Source of the DNA: JBKHDT01 sp046541195 | Lineage (GTDB): Bacteria > Pseudomonadota > Gammaproteobacteria > Halothiobacillales > Halothiobacillaceae | Direction: 5' to 3' | Length of the DNA stretch: 12,866 nucleotides | Assembly (NCBI GenBank): GCA_046541195.1 | Contig: JBKHDT010000065.1 | Coordinates: 1-12,866 of the forward strand | Shown here: positions 1-6,641 of the stretch, piece after piece | How positions within the stretch are numbered: the first letter of the stretch is position 1 | How the letters are laid out: every line of letters begins with the position of its first letter | The notes under the pieces: model-generated | Seen by the model: only the letters and a program-made list of their open reading frames with translations | Database searches by the model: none | What the model was told of the DNA's origin: nothing | Translations under genes and position numbers: made by a program

Positions 1-107
1 GAAGAACAGGGATGAGTTGGGGCATCGCCCGGGGCGGTCTGCGCGGATTTCTTGGCGGATTGTTGTCCCGATCACATGCGCTCTGGCGATGTGGGCCTGT
101 TTTGGAT
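1..107. other. Left-edge non-coding stretch downstream of radA
   Basis: This stretch lies past the radA stop codon. I see no T-rich intrinsic terminator on the minus strand and no coding frame that can be tied to a family. One minus-strand frame is open from a GTG at 75-73 to the window edge, giving about 25 residues. It has no convincing ribosome binding site and no recognisable sequence, so it cannot be called from this window. Confidence 0.4.
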
Positions 108-1460
108 TCAGAGCTGATCAAGCGCCTCGGCCAGATGCGCCACCGGCATGACTTCAAGCCCCTCGATCGGGCGGGTCGGCGCGTTTGCCTTGGGGATAAT
201 GGCCCGGGTAAATCCATGCTTGGCTGCTTCGTGCAGGCGCTCCGGACCGCCGGGCACGGGGCGAATCTCGCCGGCCAGCCCGACCTCGCCAAACACCACC
301 AGGTCATGGGGCAGGGGGCGGTTGCGGAAGCTCGACAGGATCGCCAGCAGGGTGGGCAGGTCCGAGGCGGTTTCGGCCACGCGCACGCCGCCGACGACGT
401 TGAGGAACACATCCTGATCAAACATCGCGATCTGGCCATGCCGGTGCATGACCGCGAGCAGCAGGGCGAGCCGGTTCTGCTCCAGGCCCACCGCGACCCG
501 CCGCGGGTTGCCCAGCGGGCTTTCGGCCACCAGGGCCTGGACCTCGACCAGCAGGGGGCGTGTGCCCTCGCGGGTCACCATGATGACACTGCCGGAGACG
601 GCATCCTGATGCCGTGAGAGAAAAATCGCCGACGGGTTGCTCACCGGCTTGAGGCCCGAGTCGGTCATGGCGAATACGCCCAGCTCGTTGGCTGCCCCAA
701 AGCGGTTCTTGACCGCGCGCACCACCCGGAAACGCGCGCCCGGCTCGCCCTCGAAATACAACACCGTGTCCACCATGTGCTCCAGCACCCGCGGCCCGGC
801 CAGCGCGCCCTCCTTGGTCACGTGGCCCACGATGAATACCGAGATGCCGCGATTCTTGGCCAGGCGCACCAGCCGCGCAGTTGCCTCGCGGACCTGGGAA
901 ACCGAGCCGGGCGCGGCGCCGAGATCTTCACTGTGCAAAGTCTGGATCGAGTCGACGACCATCAGTTTCGGTTGCAGCCGGTCACTCGCCGCGATGATCT
1001 GCTCGACCGAGGTTTCGCTCATCAGCTTGAGCGCAGCCGCATCCAATCCGAGTCTGCGGGCGCGCAGCGCCACCTGCTGCAGGGATTCCTCCCCAGTGAC
1101 ATACAGTCCGTCCAGCCGGTCTTGCAGCAGGGCGGTGGTTTGTAGCAGCAGGGTCGACTTGCCAATGCCCGGGTCCCCCCCGATCAGGACCACCGAGCCT
1201 TCCACCAGGCCGCCACCGAGCACCCGGTCGAGCTCGTCCATGCCGGTCGTGATACGCGCCGTATCCCGGATCTCCACCTCGCCGAGCGGGACGATGCGGG
1301 CGGCATCTCCAGCCCAGCCTGACGGTGCGGGGGCGCGGCCGCTCTCGGTGCGTTGCTCCACCAGGCTGTTCCAGGCGCCGCACTCGCCACACCGGCCCGC
1401 CCATTTCGGGCTTTGCGCACCACACTCCTGGCAGACGTGGATTGTCCGGCTTCGTGCCAT
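108..1460 (-). CDS. radA: DNA repair protein RadA (Sms), RecA/Lon-like ATPase
   Basis: RadA is a cytoplasmic ATPase that helps process recombination intermediates with RecA and promotes branch migration. The 450-residue product is close to the usual length of about 460. An N-terminal C4 zinc finger is visible (Cys10, Cys13, Cys24, Cys27, with the typical KWAGRC stretch between the pairs). Next comes a RecA-like core with Walker A GGDPGIGKST at 94-103 (Lys101), a Walker B region LMVVDSIQT at 166-174, and the RadA-specific KNRFG motif at 251-255. The C-terminal third is the Lon-protease-like domain, including the GEVGLAGEIRPV stretch. The ATG start is preceded by GGAG at 9 nt spacing, inside the 3' end of the upstream yfjD gene. 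Only 3 bases separate the two genes, so translational coupling is likely. The protein looks intact and the assignment is secure. Confidence 0.98.
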   Translation of the reverse strand: MARSRTIHVCQECGAQSPKWAGRCGECGAWNSLVEQRTESGRAPAPSGWAGDAARIVPLGEVEIRDTARITTGMDELDRVLGGGLVEGSVVLIGGDPGIGKSTLLLQTTALLQDRLDGLYVTGEESLQQVALRARRLGLDAAALKLMSETSVEQIIAASDRLQPKLMVVDSIQTLHSEDLGAAPGSVSQVREATARLVRLAKNRGISVFIVGHVTKEGALAGPRVLEHMVDTVLYFEGEPGARFRVVRAVKNRFGAANELGVFAMTDSGLKPVSNPSAIFLSRHQDAVSGSVIMVTREGTRPLLVEVQALVAESPLGNPRRVAVGLEQNRLALLLAVMHRHGQIAMFDQDVFLNVVGGVRVAETASDLPTLLAILSSFRNRPLPHDLVVFGEVGLAGEIRPVPGGPERLHEAAKHGFTRAIIPKANAPTRPIEGLEVMPVAHLAEALDQL

Positions 1461-1463
1461 GAA

Positions 1464-2735
1464 TCAGGTCTCCGCCGGCTCGCTCTCCAGGCGGATCAGG
1501 GCCTTGTCCACGGCCCGCTTCTTGACCGTGAGTACCTCAAGGCGGACGTTGTCGAGGGTGATCGACGCCCCCACGGTCGGCAGGGTTTCCAGATATTCCA
1601 TGACCAGGCCGTTGATCGTGCTGACATCCTCGGTCGGCAACTCGATGCCCAGTTCCCGGTTGATCTCGCGGACCGCTGCGGCGCCGGAGACCACGAAACT
1701 TCCATCGGTCTGCCGCGTGACCTCCTCGCGACCGGTTTCCGGGCTGGTCGTGAATTCGCCCACGATCTCCTCGAGAATGTCCTCGAGGGTGACCAGCCCG
1801 AGCACGTCGCCGTACTCGTCCACGACCAGCCCTGCCCGGCGCTTCAGTCGCTGGAAGTTCAGCAACTGGATGGTGAGCGGTGTCCCCTCGGGGATGAAGT
1901 ACGGCTCGCGCAGCAACTGCTTGAGCATCTGGGGGGTCAGGGTGCCGTTGACCAGCGGGTCGAACAGCCGCCGCAGGTTGATTGACCCGACCACGTTGTC
2001 CAGGTCGCCGTGGAACACCGGCAGGCGACTGAAGGGACTGTGGCGCAGCTTGTCGAGCACGGTGTTCCAGTCCTCGTCGAGGTCGATCCCGTAGGTGTCG
2101 GACCGGGGGACCATGATGTCCTCCACCGTCACCTCCTCGAGCTCCAGTACCGACATCAGCATTTCCCTGTGCTGGGTGTCGAGCCGGTGCCCCGATTCGC
2201 GGACCACGGTGCGCAGCTCCTCGGCGGACAGCGCGTGGCTGTTGACCTGGTTGGGATCGATGCGCACCAGACGCAGCAGGGCGTTGGCCATCAGGTTGAT
2301 CAGCCGGATGACGGGCATCAGCGGCCCGATCAGGAACGAATAGATGGTGGCGGCCGGGAAGGCGATGCGCTCGGGATGGAGCGCGGCGGCCGTTTTCGGG
2401 GCTACTTCACCGAAGATCAGCACCAGGAAGGTCATGGCGCCGGTGGCGATCGCGATGCCCGAATCGCCGAAAAGCCGCAGGCCGATCACCGTCGCGATTG
2501 CCGAGGCAAGGATATTGACGAAATTGTTGCCCAGCAAAATCATCCCGATCAGCCGGTCCGGCCGTTCGAGCAGCCGCTGCGCCCGTGCCGCGCCCGCGTG
2601 GCCCTCGCGGGCCAGATGCCGCAAGCGATAGCGGTTCAGCGCCATCAGCCCGGTTTCCGAGCTGGAGAAGAAAGCGGAAAGGACAAGCAGGAAGGCCAGC
2701 GCGCCGAACAGCGCAGCCAAGGGTATCTCGCTCAA
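1464..2735 (-). CDS. yfjD: CNNM/CorB-type CBS-domain inner membrane protein (YfjD family, HlyC/CorC)
   Basis: This is a 423-residue member of the CNNM (DUF21) plus CBS-pair plus CorC_HlyC family. The family is implicated in magnesium and cobalt efflux or resistance, but the substrate of this one is inferred only. The N-terminal membrane domain (about residues 1-170) contains FFSSSETGLMALNRYRLRH and GNNFVNILASA, both strongly like E. coli YfjD. The CBS pair follows (about 195-330; EDIMVPRSD and LVTLEDILEEIVGEF are characteristic), then the C-terminal CorC_HlyC domain. The start is TTG; no in-frame ATG or GTG lies just upstream. This TTG puts the SETG motif at the same distance from the N-terminus as in my recollection of E. 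coli YfjD. A second TTG at 2720 with a purine-rich GAGCGAG before it is an alternative. The gene lies downstream of ypjD, as in many gammaproteobacteria, and directly upstream of radA. Confidence 0.93.
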   Translation of the reverse strand: MSEIPLAALFGALAFLLVLSAFFSSSETGLMALNRYRLRHLAREGHAGAARAQRLLERPDRLIGMILLGNNFVNILASAIATVIGLRLFGDSGIAIATGAMTFLVLIFGEVAPKTAAALHPERIAFPAATIYSFLIGPLMPVIRLINLMANALLRLVRIDPNQVNSHALSAEELRTVVRESGHRLDTQHREMLMSVLELEEVTVEDIMVPRSDTYGIDLDEDWNTVLDKLRHSPFSRLPVFHGDLDNVVGSINLRRLFDPLVNGTLTPQMLKQLLREPYFIPEGTPLTIQLLNFQRLKRRAGLVVDEYGDVLGLVTLEDILEEIVGEFTTSPETGREEVTRQTDGSFVVSGAAAVREINRELGIELPTEDVSTINGLVMEYLETLPTVGASITLDNVRLEVLTVKKRAVDKALIRLESEPAET

Positions 2736-2784
2736 GGTTGGATTGAATCCGTAAATGGGGTCAGGACGAGAGTGTACGCCCCGA

Positions 2785-3600
2785 TCAGCGAATTCCCAAT
2801 ATCCATTCGAGCACGATCTTGCTGCCGAAGTAGGCGAGCAGCAGCATCCCGAACCCGGCGAGGGTCCAGTGGACCGCCGTCCGGCCCCGCCAGCCCGCCA
2901 CCTGGCGCCCGATCAGCAGGCCCGCAAAAATCAGCCAGGCCACGATCGACAGGATGGTCTTGTGGACCAAATGTTGGGCGAACAGGTTGTCCAGAAACAA
3001 CAGCCCCGTCAGCAGGCCGGCGGTGAGCAGCACGAAACCCACCGTGATGAAGGCGAACATGAGATGCTCGACCGACTGCATCGGGGGCAGCAGACGCACG
3101 ATGCCGCGGGGCTGGTGTGAGTGCAGGGCCTTGTGCTGCCACGCCAGCGTGATCGCCTGAAGCGCGCCCAGAGTCAGCAGGCTGTAGGCCAGCAGGGACA
3201 GCAGGATGTGCGCGTCGACGCCGGGATCCGGCGTCCGGACCACCGCTTCACCCTGGGTAAAGAAGCCCAGCGCGGCAGTCAGGGCGGCCAGCGGCAGGAC
3301 GACGATCCCGAGATTTTCCACCGGATGACGCAGTGCCGAGCCCATGATCAGGATGGCGGTCAGCCACATGATCAGCGACAGGGAATTGAGCACCCGCAGG
3401 TCGATACCCGCCGAGCTGTCGCAGTGCAGGCAGTCGTAGAGCAGCAGCCCGTGGGCGATCAGGGCCAGGGCGGCGAGGACCAGGGCCAGCGTCCGCTGCC
3501 GGTCGGTGTCTCCGGCTGCCTGACCGCTCCGGACGCGCCGGATGATCAGACCGGTGGCGGCCAGGTAGAGCGCGATGGTCAGCAGGGCAATCAGGGTCAT
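2785..3600 (-). CDS. ypjD: YpjD, CcsA/CcmC-like inner membrane protein (cytochrome c assembly family)
   Basis: This is a 271-residue, highly hydrophobic protein with about eight predicted transmembrane segments by eye. It resembles E. coli YpjD of the cytochrome c assembly (CcsA/ResC/CcmC) superfamily. Conserved-looking features are AHGLLLY in the second helix region, PDPGVDAHILLSLLAYSLLTLGALQA in the middle, and LVHKTILSIVAWLIFAGLLIGR towards the end, with histidines in the membrane-facing places typical of this superfamily. The typical tryptophan-rich heme-handling loop of CcmC is not evident, so a direct role in heme delivery is not shown. The precise function of YpjD is unsettled. The gene is followed after 49 bases by yfjD. 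In many relatives ffh (signal recognition particle) is the divergent neighbour of ypjD; it is not present here. Confidence 0.9.
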   Translation of the reverse strand: MTLIALLTIALYLAATGLIIRRVRSGQAAGDTDRQRTLALVLAALALIAHGLLLYDCLHCDSSAGIDLRVLNSLSLIMWLTAILIMGSALRHPVENLGIVVLPLAALTAALGFFTQGEAVVRTPDPGVDAHILLSLLAYSLLTLGALQAITLAWQHKALHSHQPRGIVRLLPPMQSVEHLMFAFITVGFVLLTAGLLTGLLFLDNLFAQHLVHKTILSIVAWLIFAGLLIGRQVAGWRGRTAVHWTLAGFGMLLLAYFGSKIVLEWILGIR

Positions 3601-3687
3601 GGGTGACTCGCGAACGTCAGCAGCAACCCGATGCGTCGGCGATGGGCACTGAAGCCGTGCCTCTTGCCGCGCCCGGGTGCGGTTCGG

Positions 3688-3909
3688 TCATTCGGGCGGG
3701 TGGTCATTGGCGCCTTCCCGGCTGGAACTGCCGGCAGACGGGGCCTGGCGTTTGCGCTGGAACAGCCAGATTGCGGCCACGACCATCCAGAACAGGAATA
3801 CGAAGGTGCCGATCACGTGTCCCCCGAGCACCGTGCCGACCACGATCGAGCCGGTAACCAGGGTAATGATGGAAATTTCCAGCGTTGTGCGTTCGATCTT
3901 CATTGTCAT
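3688..3909 (-). CDS. Small two-helix membrane protein, unknown function
   Basis: I do not recognise this 73-residue protein. It has a short charged N-terminus (MTMKIERTTLE) and two closely spaced hydrophobic segments (about residues 12-29 and 32-50) joined by a Gly-Gly-His turn. A positively charged stop (QRKRQ) and a polar, disordered-looking tail rich in Ser, Glu and Pro follow. This layout suggests a hairpin in the inner membrane with both ends in the cytoplasm. The hydrophobic pattern is much more protein-like than the competing frames on either strand, which are Arg-, Pro- and Gly-rich. The start is uncertain: ATG at 3909, or ATG at 3903, where GGA sits 6 bases upstream. It precedes ypjD on the same strand with an 87-bp gap, so co-transcription is possible but unproven. 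Confidence 0.6.
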   Translation of the reverse strand: MTMKIERTTLEISIITLVTGSIVVGTVLGGHVIGTFVFLFWMVVAAIWLFQRKRQAPSAGSSSREGANDHPPE

Positions 3910-4095
3910 TCCGACAGGTGACGGGGACTGCCGGTTCGGCCGGCCGCTGGCCGTCGTGCAGCCCGGTGGACGCCGACCGGGTTTCGGCGCGAGCGTGGCA
4001 CTCCGGACGAGGGTGCGACGTCGGGAAACTCGTCCCGCTGCATGGGCGATTAAGATACAATGGAACGGCGATCAAGAACAATGGAGCCGCGTGGA
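3910..4095. promoter_or_regulatory. Divergent non-coding region with a weak promoter-like element
   Basis: This 186-bp region lies between the minus-strand membrane gene and the plus-strand DUF2288 gene. It is GC-rich with several short inverted repeats, for example CCCGGT (3962-3967) with ACCGGG (3976-3981). The only AT-rich patch is at 4049-4061, where TACAAT (4056-4061) looks like a -10 box for the plus strand. No acceptable -35 box lies at the right distance, so the promoter call is weak. If it is real, transcription would begin near 4068, downstream of the first possible ATG of the DUF2288 gene (4060). Confidence 0.3.
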
Positions 4096-4413
4096 ATGGC
4101 CGAGCACGCTGAAGCCGAAACTCTCACCCTTCGGGAGCAACTGGGTTGCGAAACCGGTCGGGTGAGCTGGCGCGAACTCGAGCGCTTCTTTGCCCGCGGG
4201 CTGGTGGTTGACGTCGATCCGGGCTTGAGTCTGCTCGAGGTGGCCGAGGCCATGGCCGAGGATGACCGGGCGCGGTTCGCCGCCTGGATGCGCGATGGTC
4301 TGGTCGGGCCGATGGCGGACGAGCGGGCCAGGGCATTGTCCAGCCGCGAGCCGGAACTGTGGGCTGTAGTGGTGGCGCCCTGGGTGCTCGTGCAGGAACG
4401 CGTGATTCATTGA
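4096..4413 (+). CDS. DUF2288 family protein
   Basis: This is a 105-residue soluble protein matching the DUF2288 family as I know it. SWRELERFFARGLVVDVDPGLSLLEVAEAMAEDD (about 24-57) and ELWAVVVAPWVLVQ (87-100) are the family signatures. The biochemical function is unknown. I chose ATG 4096 because GGAG at 4083-4086 precedes it with 9 nt spacing and conservation begins close by. ATG 4060 and ATG 4081 are in frame upstream but lack a good ribosome binding site, and 4060 overlaps the possible -10 box. The stop codon TGA (4411-4413) lies inside the TTGACA box of the promoter for the following rimP operon. The gene therefore ends exactly where the next transcription unit begins. Confidence 0.85.
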   Translation: MAEHAEAETLTLREQLGCETGRVSWRELERFFARGLVVDVDPGLSLLEVAEAMAEDDRARFAAWMRDGLVGPMADERARALSSREPELWAVVVAPWVLVQERVIH

Positions 4414-4439
4414 CATTTGTGGGGTGGGTCGGCTAGTAT
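4410..4439 (+). promoter_or_regulatory. Sigma70-type promoter of the rimP-nusA-infB operon
   Basis: A consensus -35 box TTGACA (4410-4415) is followed after 18 bp by TAGTAT (4434-4439), which matches 4 of 6 bases of the -10 consensus. Transcription would start near 4446. The discriminator just downstream of the -10 is GC-rich (CCGCGACCC), as in promoters of stable RNA and ribosome genes under stringent control. It is the best promoter I found upstream of rimP. The -35 overlaps the DUF2288 stop codon. Confidence 0.75.
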
Positions 4440-4471
4440 CCGCGACCCGAATGCTGGTGACGATACGCCGG

Positions 4472-4497
4472 GCCCCGATTGGGGCTTTTTTGTTTTT
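4472..4497 (+). terminator. Intrinsic terminator in the rimP leader (candidate attenuator)
   Basis: A GCCCC/GGGGC stem (4472-4476 with 4481-4485) encloses the loop GATT. It is followed directly by a T-run of 11 T in 12 bases (4486-4497, interrupted once by G). The hairpin is only about 25 bases downstream of the predicted transcription start, with no complete gene between. It therefore looks like a leader attenuator for the downstream operon, although it could also terminate transcription from the DUF2288 gene. The operon encodes NusA, which acts on hairpin-dependent pausing and termination, so feedback is plausible but inferred. Confidence 0.75.
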
Positions 4498-4508
4498 GGC
4501 GAGGGCGC

Positions 4509-4532
4509 GTTCGCGGAACCCGTTCCGCGAAC
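4509..4532. repeat. Perfect 11-bp inverted repeat between attenuator and rimP
   Basis: GTTCGCGGAAC (4509-4519) is followed by CC and its exact reverse complement GTTCCGCGAAC (4522-4532). In RNA it would form a 10-bp stem with a 4-base loop. In DNA it is a near-continuous palindrome that could bind a dimeric protein. No T-run follows, so it is not a terminator. It lies 33 bases before the rimP start codon and downstream of the promoter. Confidence 0.8.
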
Positions 4533-4565
4533 CGGCGCGCATTTGATCAGGGGGACGAACGGGGC

Positions 4566-5075
4566 ATGAAACGCATTCCCGAGCAGATCGAGGCGATGCT
4601 GGCGCCGGTCGTCGAGGGCCTGGGCTACGAATGGGTGGGCGCGGAGTTTCGCGGCGGTGCCGACGGCATGCTCCGGGTGTTCATCGACCAGCCCGGCAAG
4701 GGGATCGGCATCGAGGACTGCGAGCGGGTCAGCCTGGCGATCAGCGGTGTGCTGGACGTCGAGGACCCCTTCCCCGGACAGTACGTGCTCGAGGTTTCGT
4801 CGCCGGGACTGGACCGGCCGCTGTTTCGTCCCGAGCACTTTGAGCGGTTTTCGGGCGAGACGGCCCGAGTGCGGCTGTTGCGGCCGATCGAGCGACGCAA
4901 GAAATTGCAGGGCGTGATCCGGGCGGTCGACGAGGACGCGGTCACGCTTGAGGTGGATGGCGAGCTGGTGTCCCTGCATTTTGCGGACATCGACAAGGCC
5001 AACCTGGTTTTTGACTACCAACAAGGATCGGGCGCCCGCGGGGGTGCTTCGGAGGCGAATACGCAAGATGAGTAA
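4566..5075 (+). CDS. rimP: Ribosome maturation factor RimP
   Basis: RimP binds the free 30S subunit and assists late maturation of its head and central regions. The 169-residue product carries the family hallmark SSPGLDRPL (residues 78-86) at the junction of the N-terminal alpha/beta domain and the C-terminal SH3-like domain (about 88-155). It is slightly longer than the usual 150 or so because of a hydrophilic tail (GSGARGGASEANTQDE). I chose ATG 4566 because the protein aligns with the family from MKRIPEQIEAML. Upstream in-frame codons run through the terminator and the inverted repeat and are not plausible coding sequence. A G-rich AGGGGG lies about 11 bases upstream. The 3' end overlaps nusA by 8 bases (ATGAGTAA), which suggests translational coupling. 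Confidence 0.96.
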   Translation: MKRIPEQIEAMLAPVVEGLGYEWVGAEFRGGADGMLRVFIDQPGKGIGIEDCERVSLAISGVLDVEDPFPGQYVLEVSSPGLDRPLFRPEHFERFSGETARVRLLRPIERRKKLQGVIRAVDEDAVTLEVDGELVSLHFADIDKANLVFDYQQGSGARGGASEANTQDE

Positions 5076-6564
5076 AGAAGTGCTCTACGTCGTCGACGCG
5101 GTCTCGAACGAAAAGGGCGTCGAGAAGGGCGTGATTTTCGAGGCCATCGAGGCGGCCCTGGCGTCGGCTGCCCGCAAGCGGCACGGTGGCGATATCGAGG
5201 TGCGGGTCGAGATCGACCGGGAAACCGGCGACTATCGCACCTTCCGTCGCTGGCTGGTCGTCGAGGGCGAGACCAGCGAGCATCCGGAGCGGGAGATCAT
5301 TCTCGAGGCGGCCCGTCTCGACGAGCCCGAGATCGAGCTGGGCGCATACGTCGAGGAGGAGATCGAGTCGGTCGAGTTCGGCCGCATCGCCGCGCAGGCG
5401 GCCAAGCAGGTGATCGTGCAGAAAGTGCGCGAGGCCGAGCGCCAGCAGGTGGTGGACGGGTACATCGACCGCAAGGGCACCCTGATCATGGGTACCGTCA
5501 AGCGGGTCGATCGCGGCAACGTCACCCTGGATCTGGGCAACAATGTCGAAGCCTTTATCCACCGGGACGACATGATCGGTCGGGAATCGGTCCGCGTGGG
5601 CGATCGCCTGCGCGGGTTCCTCAAGGATGTGCGCAGCGAGCCCCGCGGCCCGCAGCTGTTCGTCAGTCGTACCGCGCCCGAGTTTCTCATCGAGCTGTTC
5701 AAGCTCGAGGTGCCCGAGATCGGCCAGGGTTTGATCGAGATCCGCGGCGCGGCGCGCGATCCGGGCATGCGTGCCAAGATCGCCGTGCGCTCCCTCGATA
5801 CCCGGGTGGACCCGGTGGGGACTTGTGTCGGCATGCGCGGCTCGCGGGTGCAGTCGGTGACCAACGAGCTGGTCGGCGAGCGGATCGACATCATCGTCTG
5901 GGACGAGAACCCGGCGCAGTTCGTCATCAATGCCATGAGCCCGGCCGAGGTGGTCTCGATCGTCGTGGACGAGGATTCGCACAGCATGGACGTCGCCGTG
6001 ACCGAGGAAAAGCTCTCCCAGGCCATCGGTCGCGGGGGGCAGAACGTGCGGCTGGCCAGCCAGCTGAGCGGTTGGCACCTGAACGTGATGACCGAAGACG
6101 AGGCCATCGAGAAGAGCGAGTCCGAGACGCGTCAGCTGATGGCGCAATTCGTGGAGCAGCTTGATGTCGATGATGACGTGGCCCTGGTGCTCGTCGAGGC
6201 GGGCTTCACGTCCATCGAGGAGGTGGCGTACGTGCCGACCAGCGAGCTCCTGGAGGTGGAGGGCTTCGACGAGGAGATCGTCGAGGAGCTGCGCAACCGG
6301 GCCCGAGATGCCTTGCTGACCCGCGCCATCGCCAGCGAGGAGGTCGTCGAGGAAGCCGCCGACCTGATGAGCCTGCCGGGCATGACCGTCGCCCTTGCGG
6401 CAACACTCAAGGAGGCCGGGATCGCGCACGCCGATGACCTGGCTGAGATGTCGGTCCCCGAGTTGACCGAGTTCGAGGGGGTTGACGAGGCCTTTGCCGG
6501 CGCGCTGATCATGGCTGCGCGGGCCCCCTGGTTCGAATCGGAGCCCGCGCCGCAGGCCGAGTGA
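5068..6564 (+). CDS. nusA: Transcription termination/antitermination factor NusA
   Basis: NusA binds RNA polymerase and nascent RNA, promoting pausing and intrinsic termination, and takes part in antitermination with NusB, NusE and NusG. The 498-residue length matches the gammaproteobacterial form (about 495). The N-terminal polymerase-binding domain covers about 1-125 and the S1 domain about 136-200. KH1 contains GMRGSR (255-260) and KH2 contains AIGRGGQNVRLA (319-330). Two acidic C-terminal helix-hairpin-helix repeats follow (about 363-415 and 437-487). In E. coli these repeats bind the alpha subunit CTD and cover the RNA-binding surface. The ATG lies inside the end of rimP, with GGAGG (5051-5055) upstream. 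The protein appears complete with no missing domain. Confidence 0.98.
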   Translation: MSKEVLYVVDAVSNEKGVEKGVIFEAIEAALASAARKRHGGDIEVRVEIDRETGDYRTFRRWLVVEGETSEHPEREIILEAARLDEPEIELGAYVEEEIESVEFGRIAAQAAKQVIVQKVREAERQQVVDGYIDRKGTLIMGTVKRVDRGNVTLDLGNNVEAFIHRDDMIGRESVRVGDRLRGFLKDVRSEPRGPQLFVSRTAPEFLIELFKLEVPEIGQGLIEIRGAARDPGMRAKIAVRSLDTRVDPVGTCVGMRGSRVQSVTNELVGERIDIIVWDENPAQFVINAMSPAEVVSIVVDEDSHSMDVAVTEEKLSQAIGRGGQNVRLASQLSGWHLNVMTEDEAIEKSESETRQLMAQFVEQLDVDDDVALVLVEAGFTSIEEVAYVPTSELLEVEGFDEEIVEELRNRARDALLTRAIASEEVVEEAADLMSLPGMTVALAATLKEAGIAHADDLAEMSVPELTEFEGVDEAFAGALIMAARAPWFESEPAPQAE

Positions 6565-6569
6565 ATACC

Positions 6570-6607
6570 GGCGCTTTCTGCGCCAGGGTGGCCGCACGGC
6601 GGCCGCC
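6570..6607 (+). other. Tandem hairpins in the nusA-infB gap
   Basis: Two adjacent inverted repeats fill much of the 77-bp gap. GGCGC (6570-6574) pairs with GCGCC (6580-6584). GGTGGCCGC (6587-6595) pairs with GCGGCCGCC (6599-6607) across a 3-base ACG loop with one T-G wobble. No T-run follows, so they are not intrinsic terminators. They could stabilise or separate mRNA segments, or mark a processing site. Confidence 0.5.
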
Positions 6608-6641
6608 ACCGATCGTTTCTGAATAGACCACAGGAGACTGC

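Noticed and set aside
637..2094. A 485-residue plus-strand frame opposite radA and yfjD
   Set aside because: It is Ser-, Arg- and Thr-rich shadow coding across two well-identified genes and their junction; it is not a real protein.
4451..4546. A 31-codon open frame from ATG 4451 running through the attenuator and the inverted repeat
   Set aside because: It could be a leader peptide, but it has no ribosome binding site, lies almost at the predicted transcript 5' end, and its codons do not form a run of one amino acid as in classical attenuators.
4414..4565. Search for a tRNA gene ahead of rimP
   Set aside because: No cloverleaf, T-loop GTTCRA box or CCA end is present; the only strong structures are the terminator and the palindrome.
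4942..6609. A 555-residue minus-strand frame opposite nusA
   Set aside because: It is exactly antisense to a certain gene and has the same His/Asp/Leu-rich shadow composition; no family is visible.
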